Below, piece after piece: positions 1-5,828 of a stretch of DNA of 6,071 nucleotides. Position 1 is the first letter of the stretch, and each line of letters starts with the position of its first letter. Source of the DNA: an uncultured Candidatus Altimarinota bacterium (lineage in GTDB: Bacteria > Patescibacteriota > Gracilibacteria > BD1-5 > UBA6164). Location: contig CALLPO010000075.1 of the NCBI GenBank assembly GCA_938015605.1, forward strand, positions 1 through 6,071, given 5' to 3'. The position numbers and the translations under genes were made by a program. Under the pieces are notes generated by a model, which was not told where the DNA came from, ran no database searches, and was given only the letters and a program-made list of their open reading frames with translations.

Positions 1-218
1 CGTTCTTTGGTGGTGCAATACCTTCTGTTATGGCTTCTGATGTAGAGAAGTGAGCTGGAATGCATGCTATGCAACTTCTTATGTCTATGGATGCTTACGA
101 TAACGGTGATTATGCTATGGCATATACTAAACAACGTGAAGGAACAATGCATGTTGAATGACTAGCATCATTACTTGTAGGATGAATTGTAAAACAATTC
201 CCAGAAGTATTTGAATAA
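1..218 (+). CDS. Helical-bundle protein, C-terminal fragment
   Basis: This is the 3' end of a gene that begins before the window. The frame starts at base 3, gives 71 residues and stops at TAA 216-218, with three in-frame TGA codons read as Gly. The visible part is alpha-helical and rich in Met and His (MHAMQLLMSMDAY, then GTMHVEG and a GIVKQFPEVFE tail). The helix hairpin and the IV-x-QFP ending resemble the four-helix units found in some Bacillus copper-amine-oxidase-N-domain proteins and related ferritin-like bundles. That resemblance is from memory and tentative, and no function is assigned. Methionine and histidine could bind metal, but this is inference. A strong terminator 20 bp downstream shows it is the last gene of its transcript. 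Confidence 0.75.
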
Positions 219-237
219 TATATCCATTCTTTTAGAA

Positions 238-276
238 ATCAAAAAATCCTCCTGTATTGCAGTAGGATTTTTTGAT
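238..276 (+). terminator. Rho-independent terminator
   Basis: A perfect 13-bp inverted repeat (238-250 against 264-276) contains an A6 run on the left arm and a T6 run on the right, with a CTG/CAG inner pairing and a TATTG loop. It lies 20 bp after the stop of the first gene. The A-tract/T-tract symmetry means it could also work on the opposite strand, but no minus-strand gene ends here. Confidence 0.85.
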
Positions 277-354
277 AAAAGTATTATCAATGACATATTT
301 ATATATTCGTACGTATTTACATAGTTAATAATTTATTTATTTTAGATCCAACTC

Positions 355-1011
355 ATGTTATCACTTTGCCTAATTGAAGATAATCAAAAACTGTGATCTA
401 TGTTACAAGAATCATTAATTGATGAATGATATAGCTGTGATCGGTATCAATCTGTAGAATCTTTTCCAATAAAACACAGTAGTAGATATCATATATTTTT
501 ATTGGATGTTAATTTGCCATGATCAGATGGTATTTCACTCGCAAAAACTCTAAGAGAATTATGAACAGTTGGAATAATTTTTCTAACTGCAAACTGAACA
601 ATTGGTGATAAAACAAAATGATTTAATGCATGAGCAGATGACTATATAGTCAAACCATTTACTACAGCAGAAGTAATATTGCGTATAGAGTCACTGAGTA
701 CAAGACTTAGCGATAAACATTATTTTGTTTATAATGATATATATATTGATTGGAAACACCGTGAAGCAAAAAAATGAGAAACACAAATACATCTAACTCC
801 AATCGAACGAGAAGTATTATGATATCTATTAAAAAATGCTTGATACCAATGTAATAGATCTGATATAATTGACCATGTTCGATGACATGATGCGATGTTT
901 TCAATGAGTAGATCGCTAGATGTTGCAATTGCCCATCTCAGAAGCAAACTACACAAAGAATTGATAGAAACAATTTCTGGAGTATGATATAAGTTAGTCA
1001 CTATAACTTAA
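355..1011 (+). CDS. OmpR/PhoB-family response regulator
   Basis: A 218-residue, full-length two-component regulator: an N-terminal receiver domain (about 1-115) and a C-terminal winged-helix DNA-binding domain (about 128-218). The receiver has the acidic pair E8-D9, the phosphoacceptor D51 in LLDVNLPG, the switch T78 in FLTAN, the AGADDY motif (92-97) and the K100-P101-F pair. The DNA-binding domain has the LTPIE motif (149-153 region), LDVAIAHLRSKL and the final GVGYKL. It is expected to be phosphorylated by a histidine kinase and then bind promoters as a dimer, but no kinase is in the window. Many glycines are TGA. CGA codons at residues 152 and 176 and CGG at residue 30 read best as Trp: residue 176 is the W of the family's VWG motif. 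Residue 152 follows the E of LTPIE, where an aromatic is usual. The start is the first ATG after the terminator, with no Shine-Dalgarno. The last 11 bp overlap the convergent lipoprotein gene. Confidence 0.95.
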
Positions 1012-1627
1012 CATTTGCACATCATTCTAGTTCATTTCAAGAATCATCTTTTATTGATGCATAGTAAGCAAATACTTCTCATCAATCACTCGTTGAACAT
1101 TGTTGTTGTGTCAGCGTAACATCAAAATCATCATGGACAATCATATATCATCATGAATCTAGTTGTCTAATAATTACAGAATATTCTCTTCATGGAGTAA
1201 CTATATCATCGTTGATATAATCTTTCCAAACTGCAATTCATCATGCAATATCAAAACTCCATTTTGCTTGATTTCCTTCAGCAGTAATTTCTACTTTTGA
1301 AATATCAAATAAGTTTTCCAGATCATTTTGATCCGAATCTAAATCATCAACAGTATCTTCTACATTTGCGACTTCTTCCTCAACTTCTTGTATATCAGCT
1401 TCAACCTGATCGACTGAATCTTCAATTTCTCCAACTACATTTTCAATCTTATCTACTTCTTTTCACACCTGTTTCATGAGATCTTCTTTTATTTCAATAA
1501 GAACCTCTTCTTTTATTTCAGTCTTTAACTCATCATAATCAATCAAATCACTACTTATTGGTTGTGGAGAACTACATCAAGTCAATATTCATATCAAGCA
1601 AAGTCAAAAAAATGAGATTTTTTTCAT
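1001..1627 (-). CDS. Coiled-coil lipoprotein, C-terminal globular domain
   Basis: A 208-residue lipoprotein on the minus strand, ATG 1627-1625 to TAG 1003-1001. The N-terminus is a lipoprotein signal: MKK, a hydrophobic stretch and the lipobox LTGC with C18 as the acylated residue. Residues about 27-108 are strongly acidic with regular V/I/L spacing (EVDKIENVVGEIED, VDQVEADIQEVEEEV), which predicts a long coiled coil or helical stalk. Residues about 108-208 form a beta-rich domain with WSFDIAGG and two cysteines (C177 and C203, the latter in GCANVKL) that could form a disulfide. This ending loosely recalls COG3650-type lipoprotein domains that finish with L-x-GCA, but the match is weak. It is likely anchored on the outer face of the cytoplasmic membrane. 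The gene is convergent with the response regulator and shares 11 bp with it, leaving no room for a terminator between them. Role unknown. Confidence 0.9.
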
Positions 1628-1668
1628 AAGGCAAAAACTTAAGAATAAATAAGAGGTCTTGTTTGTTA

Positions 1669-1682
1669 GTTATTTAAATAAC
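1669..1682. promoter_or_regulatory. 14-bp palindrome, possible operator
   Basis: GTTATTTAAATAAC is a perfect palindrome between the putative -10 of the lipoprotein gene and its ATG. This is a position typical of a repressor site for a dimeric regulator. The AT-rich background makes chance palindromes more likely, and no second copy was noticed elsewhere in the window. Confidence 0.35.
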
Positions 1683-1698
1683 CAAGTCGAATTGATAC

Positions 1699-1726
1699 AT
1701 TATATACTCTACATCTAATAGCAAGA
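1699..1726 (-). promoter_or_regulatory. Candidate promoter of lipoprotein gene
   Basis: On the minus strand a perfect TATAAT (1704-1699) is preceded at a 16-bp spacing by the poor -35 TCTTGC (1726-1721). An alternative -35, TTGCTA, would leave only 14 bp. The predicted leader is about 65 nt and contains the palindrome at 1669-1682. Confidence 0.4.
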
Positions 1727-1797
1727 TACTCTTATAATTTCCTTGAGGTCACTACCGAAAATTTAACTGGGTTTTAACAAAAAAAATAAAAAAATTA

Positions 1798-1825
1798 TTG
1801 ATATTGTCGAATATATTAGTATAAA
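1798..1825 (+). promoter_or_regulatory. Candidate promoter of the NTF2-like/HTH transcript
   Basis: TTGATA (1798-1803) and TATAAA (1820-1825) are spaced by 16 bp, directly after an A-rich tract that could act as an UP element. The start codon of the NTF2-like gene is about 80 bp downstream. AT richness limits the certainty. Confidence 0.4.
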
Positions 1826-1907
1826 ATTGAATAAATTTACTGTATAAAACGTACATATTAATATCCTGTTAAAAAAACTCCACCATGTTTATTTAAAAGT
1901 CATTAGA

Positions 1908-2276
1908 ATGAATATAGAAAAATTTGTTGAAAAATATATCAATGCTTACAATAATTGAAAGCAAATGGAAATGACTGATGAATATTATCATGAGAATGTT
2001 GTTTCTATAGAACCCATAAAAGGTCGATCTACAAAATCTCTTACAGATAAAATGGAAAGAAATAAACGTTACTTTTCATTAAACAAAAATATTCGTACAA
2101 GAATGCTTTCTCCAATAATATCTTGAAGGTTCTTTAGCGTAAAATATGAAATGACAGCTAATGATTCTCGAGATTGAAAAGATATTGAATTCCAAGAAAT
2201 TTGAGTATTTGAAGTAAAAAATTGAAAAATAATCAAAGAACATTTCTTTTATGATCCTCCACAAAATTTAGCATAA
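1908..2276 (+). CDS. NTF2-like / SnoaL-type protein
   Basis: A 122-residue protein, the usual size of a single cone-shaped alpha+beta NTF2 domain. It opens with the typical helix FVEKYINAYNNG, then a helix-break motif (DEYYHENVVSIEP), a central segment with RNKRYFS, the strand SGRFFSVKYEMTA, and the closing strands EIGVFEVKNGKIIKEHFFYD. The ending GKI-x-x-E-x-FFY is characteristic of SnoaL-like NTF2 proteins. Such proteins bind small hydrophobic ligands or act as small isomerases and hydrolases, but nothing here fixes a substrate. It is expected to be cytoplasmic, with no signal peptide. CGA codons at residues 40 and 88 are neutral between Arg and Trp, while the well-placed Arg of SGRFF is AGG. 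A mini-HTH gene follows after 7 bp and probably shares the mRNA. Confidence 0.8.
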
Positions 2277-2283
2277 TTATCTC

Positions 2284-2520
2284 ATGCCACACAAAAAACA
2301 AGAATATTTAATGTCAGTTATAAAAGCAATTGAAATATATCAATATGCAGAATTTTTTAGTGACAGAGAATTATCATTACATGCTTGATTGAGTGCAACC
2401 ATGGTTTCTAAAATAAAAAAATGAACTACACTTCCAAAGTTATCTACTTTAAGAAAACTCAAAATAGTAGGCGTCGATATTCCTACTCCATCTAGAGAAG
2501 TCATAAAAAACACTCAATAA
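2284..2520 (+). CDS. Mini helix-turn-helix protein A
   Basis: A 78-residue stand-alone DNA-binding protein. Residues about 27-62 form a Cro/XRE-like helix-turn-helix: SDRELSLHAGLS (helix 2 and turn, with TGA-encoded Gly at the turn), ATMVSKIKKG (recognition helix), then PKLSTLRKLK (helix 4). The tail IVGVDIPTP follows. There is no ligand or oligomerisation domain. It is clearly paralogous to the protein at 2697-2972. Close spacing to the NTF2-like gene suggests co-transcription, so it may regulate its own operon (inference). The transcript ends at the terminator 2563-2589. Upstream residues 1-25 are helical and could serve for dimerisation. Confidence 0.85.
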
Positions 2521-2562
2521 TGTAATTAATGCTCCACAAAGTGCTTGACATTTCTTAAATAT

Positions 2563-2589
2563 AATCATAGTTCTCAACTATGATTTTTT
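2563..2589 (+). terminator. Rho-independent terminator
   Basis: A perfect 10-bp stem (2563-2572 with 2576-2585) closes a CTC loop and runs into a T6 tract (2584-2589). It lies 42 bp after the stop of mini-HTH gene A and separates it from the promoter of paralogue B. Confidence 0.85.
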
Positions 2590-2639
2590 CATTTATGAAT
2601 TATTTTTAATAAAAAATTATACATTTTTATTCAATTTTA

Positions 2640-2667
2640 TTGCTTTTTTATTATTTTTTACTATAAT
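2640..2667 (+). promoter_or_regulatory. Candidate promoter of mini-HTH gene B
   Basis: TTGCTT (2640-2645) and a consensus TATAAT (2662-2667) are spaced by 16 bp. The site falls between a terminator and the start codon 30 bp downstream, which supports it beyond base composition. The leader would be only about 22 nt and has no Shine-Dalgarno. Confidence 0.55.
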
Positions 2668-2696
2668 TTACTTACTTTTATTCTTTAAACAAAAAA

Positions 2697-2972
2697 ATGT
2701 CTAACATGCACTATAAAAAATCTGATGCCCATGATGCATATCATGATAAAGTAATTAACTGAATATTAAAATTTCAATTTTATAACTACTTAGATGATTC
2801 TGAATTAGCAAGTAAAACTTGATTATCAATTAGTACTATTCAAAAAATTAAACATAAAAAACACTTCCCAACAATGACAACGCTCAAAAAACTCAAACGT
2901 GTCTGAATACAATTACCAAGATCATTCATATGAGCTCTTCTAGAATCTCCAATAATATCTAAACCCCCATAG
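2697..2972 (+). CDS. Mini helix-turn-helix protein B
   Basis: A 91-residue paralogue of the HTH protein at 2284-2520. The shared core runs from YLDDSELASKTGLS (residues 31-44) through ISTIQKIKHKKHFP to TTLKKLKRVGIQLP (61-74). It aligns without gaps to the other copy, including the TGA-encoded Gly at the turn. The N-terminus is longer and His-rich (MHYKKSDAHDAYHD), and the C-terminus ends SPIISKPP. A second in-frame ATG at residue 4 is an alternative start. It has its own promoter candidate and stands 89 bp before the membrane operon, so it could regulate that operon (inference from position only). Confidence 0.85.
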
Positions 2973-2977
2973 AGCTA

Positions 2978-3007
2978 CTAGTATTTTTGAAAGATAATCT
3001 ATACTAG
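2978..3007. repeat. Short inverted repeat upstream of the membrane operon
   Basis: CTAGTAT (2978-2984) and ATACTAG (3001-3007) form a 7-bp inverted repeat with a 16-nt gap. There is no T-tract after it, so it is a poor terminator. It may be a dyad operator or a weak hairpin in the leader of the next gene. Confidence 0.35.
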
Positions 3008-3010
3008 CAA

Positions 3011-3040
3011 ACAACTAAATGAACAACTAAATGAACAACT
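3011..3040 (+). repeat. 12-bp tandem repeat, 2.5 copies
   Basis: ACAACTAAATGA occurs twice in direct succession (3011-3022 and 3023-3034), followed by the first half again (3035-3040). It lies just before the first gene of the membrane operon. Each unit holds an ATG followed by AACAAC, so it might create spurious starts. It could be replication slippage or a regulator-binding iteration. Confidence 0.7.
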
Positions 3041-3061
3041 TTTTAATCTTCATTATTATAT

Positions 3062-3385
3062 ATGGATACTTCTACACAAGAGACAACAAATTATTCTTCA
3101 AATAAGATAAAATTGACCGAATGAATAGCTTGGATACAAAAAAATCTAGATATACTTACAACTGCTTGATCTGATTTACTTAATGATTCTTCAACAAGTA
3201 TTAAAGAAAAATGGATTGAAATTCAATGATCTTATCATGAATTATTAGCTGATCTATATTCTAAGACAGATATTTGAAATAGTGAAGTAAAAGAACTCGA
3301 GCATACGCTTAAATCTCTATCAGCTAAAGCTAAAGAGCTATGAATAGACCTTGGATCAGAAATTAAAGAAGAATTGAATAGTTAG
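3062..3385 (+). CDS. Small helical hypothetical protein
   Basis: A 107-residue protein that I do not recognise. It has no signal peptide or membrane segment and is predicted mostly alpha-helical and acidic, with two amphipathic helices around residues 44-67 (IKEKWIEIQGSYHELLADLY) and 73-105 (SEVKELEHTLKSLSAKAKEL). These could pair as a coiled coil. The first 15 residues are polar and probably disordered. TGA appears five times as Gly. It is the first gene of a tightly spaced same-strand set; the next gene starts 32 bp downstream. The start is the only ATG in frame near the 5' end. Confidence 0.75.
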
Positions 3386-3417
3386 AAAAATCGAATTTAT
3401 TTTGCTAATCAACCAAA

Positions 3418-3756
3418 ATGAACATTTTAATAAAACTTATTATAACTTGATTGATAATTAGTTTTGCAGCATATATAGTTCCCTGAGTTTGAGTAGAAAA
3501 CTTTTGGTGGGCAATTATAATATGAATTACAATATCATTAGTTAACTTGACGATATGAAAAATTATCCGTTTCTTAACAATTCCATTAAATATTATAAGC
3601 TTATGACTCATTTGATTTTTTATAACACTTTCAACAATTACTCTAGCATGATATATTCTACCTTGATTTACTATTGGTGAATTTTGGAGTCTTCTACTTT
3701 TCTCTTGAGCAGTTTGAATACTTGAATGTATATTTTGAATGGATACAGTAACTTAA
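3418..3756 (+). CDS. YvlD / phage holin family 4 membrane protein
   Basis: A 112-residue integral membrane protein with four predicted transmembrane helices, the size and pattern of the family named after mycobacteriophage 4-TM holins (Pfam Phage_holin_4_2, including Bacillus YvlD). The marks are an early AAYIVPGVGVENFW, a central N-x-x-x-GKIIRFLTIPLNIISLGLIGF, and a late AGYILPGFTIGEFW. The first and last blocks are internal repeats of one another (A-[AG]-YI-[VL]-PG...FW). In bacteria these are chromosomal envelope proteins rather than lysis proteins, and YvlD sits in cell-envelope-stress gene sets. The residues in LTIPLN and the PG turns are conserved in the family. It lies between a soluble hypothetical and a two-helix membrane protein. 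Confidence 0.85.
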
Positions 3757-3771
3757 TTTTTTAAAACACTT

Positions 3772-4002
3772 ATGCTACATACTCTTAGTTATATATTACT
3801 TATACTTCTAATTTGGATCATTTTTGGTTTTTTTATTTATCGAAGAATAGAACATATTCATAATATTATCGCTAATAGATATGCTGAAGAAACTAAAATT
3901 CTTCAAATTCAAAAGAAGAAAATTATCACGACTGTCTGAATTCTTATTGTGATTTGAATGGTATGTAGTTTAGTATTTATTCTTATCCCATCTATATCAT
4001 AA
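3772..4002 (+). CDS. Two-helix small membrane protein
   Basis: A 76-residue protein with two strongly hydrophobic helices (about 5-22 and 51-74). They are joined by a polar helix with His and charged residues (IEHIHNIIANRYAEETKILQIQKKK). No family is recognised. Positively charged QKKK just before helix 2 suggests that the loop is cytoplasmic. A CGA codon at residue 24, at the end of helix 1, gives YWR if read as Trp, a plausible interface residue. It starts 15 bp after the previous gene. Its TAA stop (4000-4002) overlaps an ATG (4002-4004) by one base, a layout typical of translational coupling. Confidence 0.7.
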
Positions 4003-4054
4003 TGTTAAAAAATATATTCCAAATTACATCATTGTCAGGCAAACAAAATTTTTG
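4002..4054 (+). other. Probable frameshifted N-terminus of the PH-domain gene
   Basis: An ATG at 4002 overlaps the previous stop but opens a frame that ends at TAA 4073-4075. The frame of the PH-domain gene continues open upstream of its first ATG (4055) back to 3974 and would encode KKYIPNYIIVRQTKFL, which looks like a genuine N-terminus. It has no ATG, GTG or TTG before 4052. A -1 shift at the A6 run (4007-4012, A-AAA-AAT) would join ATG-TTA-AAA to this frame. An extra A missing from the assembly would do the same. Confidence 0.45.
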
Positions 4055-4492
4055 ATGTACTTTATCTTGTCAATAATCTTGTTGTTTGTTATCCTTCAAT
4101 TATGAGTATTTATTTGATTCATCACTTTAGATAGTATTCCTGCACTATCGCGATTGTCCAATTATCTAGTATACTGAATCATTTTGATTATACTCTTTTT
4201 GTGGATGTATTTTATTGCTCGATTAATAACATATTTTTATTCGTTGCTTATTATTACTCCAGTGAGAGTTATAAAAATATCGTATTGATTATTTTTTAGT
4301 GAAAATATTAAAATCATTGATCTCAAAAAAGTCATATCAATAAATTCTAAACAACAATGATTCTTTCAGACTGTATGTAATTATTGAAAAATCACGTTAA
4401 GAAACGCCAATCAAACGGAATTAATCTTAGAAAAAATACCACATCCTAAATTGATTGCTAAAAAAATTGATGATTTATGCAAAAAAGCGTAA
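4055..4492 (+). CDS. Membrane-anchored bacterial PH-domain protein
   Basis: From ATG 4055 this is 145 residues. Two transmembrane helices (about 2-23 and 38-62) precede a bacterial pleckstrin-homology-like domain (about 63-145). The domain shows ITPVRVIKISYG, IKIIDLKKVISI, FFQTVCNYGKITLRN and a final LEKIPHPKLIAKKIDDL, the usual strand-strand-helix order of YdbT/DUF304-type bPH proteins. The conserved Arg of TPVR is AGA, whereas CGA codons at residues 33 and 56 lie in or next to membrane helices and suit Trp. The true protein probably starts about 17 residues earlier, through the frameshift region at 4002-4054. An ATG-4055 start would place the first transmembrane helix directly at the N-terminus, with no polar leader. 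Function of such proteins is poorly known; they are associated with membranes and envelope stress. The next gene starts 28 bp downstream, or overlaps if an earlier start is used. Confidence 0.75.
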
Positions 4493-4520
4493 TACTGTTT
4501 CTTTACTTATATTACTCTTT

Positions 4521-5525
4521 ATGAAATTAGAAAATCTTTCAAAAATAATCCTTTTTATCATTTTTATCCTTGTTAGCTATTTTCATTTAGAAATAGTTGC
4601 TCCAATACTATTATCAGTATTCTTATATCTATTTTTTTCTTTCTTAGGTGAAAAAATTTTTGATAGATTTCAAGTATTCAATTGATTTGTTCGATCATTA
4701 CTTTTATTTTGAATATTTTTTATTTCCTTATTTATAAGTGGAGTTGTTGCATGAAACTTTATTTGAGAAAACTTCTCTCTTTTGTTTTCTGAGTTAGAAT
4801 GATGATATTCACAAATTAAAAATACATTTTTAGAGTATGTTCCACAGATAACAAATACTTCATTACTAGAGAATCTTACTGATGATGAACAATTTGTTTC
4901 TCTTTCCAATCTTGAGAGAGTTATATGATGAACATACGACAGCTTAGAATTCCTCTTATTGACTGTTATTATGACTGTTATTCTCTTATGATTTGAGAAA
5001 CGTATCATATTTAGTTTGAAAATGATCATACCAAAAATACATACATACATAACTCTCTCAAAAAAAGTTATCTCCAAATATATCTTATGAATTTCAATTA
5101 TGACACTTATAATAAGTGCTTTTTATTTTGTATGACTGATGATATTTTGAGTAAAATACTCACTCATTATAGCAGTATGTGCAGGAATTGCGGCATTTAT
5201 TCCAACTGTCTGAACTTTATTTTGATGAATTTTAGCAATTTTTGCTACATGGATTCTCACATGAGAAGTTAGTACAACTATTGGAATAACTATTTGGATC
5301 GTTTGTGTCCAAACTATTGAAGAATATTATATCCTTCCAAAGGTGGTTGGAGACAAAGTAGCATTAAATCCATATGTTACACTCTTATGAGTAATATGAT
5401 TTTGATATGTCCGAGGGATCTTATGAATCTTCTTATCTACTCCACTCCTTTGAATTCTTATGGAACTATGAAAAGAACAAAAATCCTGGTATTACTACCT
5501 TCTTGGAAAACAATCATTAGATTAG
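4521..5525 (+). CDS. AI-2E / PerM-family transporter
   Basis: A 334-residue polytopic membrane protein of the AI-2E (TqsA/PerM/YhhT) family, a usual length. It has N-terminal hydrophobic helices (5-37 and about 58-77) and a soluble segment (about 85-140). After these come the family's conserved C-terminal half: IAAFIPTVGTLFGGILA (223-239), QTIEEYYILPKVVGDKVALNP (264-284) and VWGILGIFLSTPLLGIL (297-313). Members export autoinducer-2 or act as Na+/H+ or other antiporters, and the substrate cannot be fixed here. Twenty-two TGA codons fall at Gly positions, several invariant, including PTVG and the GG after it. CGA at residue 298 is where many members have Trp (WG-x-x-G), and CGA also occurs at residue 58. 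Start: ATG 4521 gives a compact N-terminus. An in-frame ATG at 4470 would add 17 residues and overlap the previous gene by 23 bp. Confidence 0.92.
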
Positions 5526-5551
5526 AATAATTTTAGAATATACCTTATCTT

Positions 5552-5797
5552 ATGACTATGTCTGAAAATAAAGAACTAGAAGAATCAATCCAGTGACTCA
5601 CAGAAGTTTTAAAAAACAAAAATTCATTTTCTCATAAGCTCATTGCTTGATTAATTACTTGAGCTGCGACAGCAATTTGAGCTACTGTTGTTGCATGATT
5701 AGTTATGTATCTACTTGGGAGAATACTCAAAAAATTCGATCTAAATCAGCTCTGAGCTCTACAAGATATTGTGAATCAAGCTGCAGAATCATTTTAA
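5552..5797 (+). CDS. DUF5665-like small membrane protein
   Basis: An 81-residue protein with a polar helix (SENKELEESIQGLTEVLKNK), one glycine/alanine-rich transmembrane helix (about 30-56: IAGLITGAATAIGATVVAGL, then VMYLLGRIL) and a short amphipathic tail. The order of polar helix, G-rich membrane helix and LL-x-x-IL-K resembles DUF5665 proteins, which are common in Firmicutes and CPR genomes and have no known function. The match is by eye. An in-frame ATG at residue 3 is an alternative start. It begins 26 bp after the transporter gene and ends 31 bp from the stop of the convergent polymerase gene. It looks like the last gene of the membrane operon. Confidence 0.7.
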
Positions 5798-5828
5798 GGC
5801 TACCTATTTGTGAAATTTATCATCCTAT

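Larger units (their letters stand above)
1628..1907. promoter_or_regulatory. Divergent intergenic region with promoters and palindrome
   Basis: This 280-bp stretch separates the divergent lipoprotein and NTF2-like genes. No open frame beyond very short ones is seen under the recoded table. It is extremely AT-rich, with a long A-rich tract around 1778-1796, and it carries a promoter candidate for each side plus a perfect 14-bp palindrome, listed separately. Confidence 0.6.

Noticed and set aside
707..1001. Minus-strand open frames opposite the response regulator
   Set aside because: They lie antisense to a full-length, motif-complete gene and encode low-complexity sequence without family marks.
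2978..3007. Inverted repeat as a terminator of mini-HTH gene B
   Set aside because: The stem is only 7 bp with a 16-nt loop and no following T run.
3011..3040. CRISPR array start
   Set aside because: The repeats are 12 bp and directly adjacent, without spacers.
3418..3756. Prophage lysis holin
   Set aside because: The family name is historical; no phage genes are nearby and the context is a chromosomal membrane operon.
4670..5077. 135-codon minus-strand open frame
   Set aside because: It is antisense to the AI-2E transporter, whose conserved motifs continue on both sides; it is open by composition only.
355..5797. Pseudogenes or selenocysteine genes because of many in-frame TGA codons
   Set aside because: TGA appears in every gene at glycine positions and too often for Sec or random decay; recoding explains all cases.
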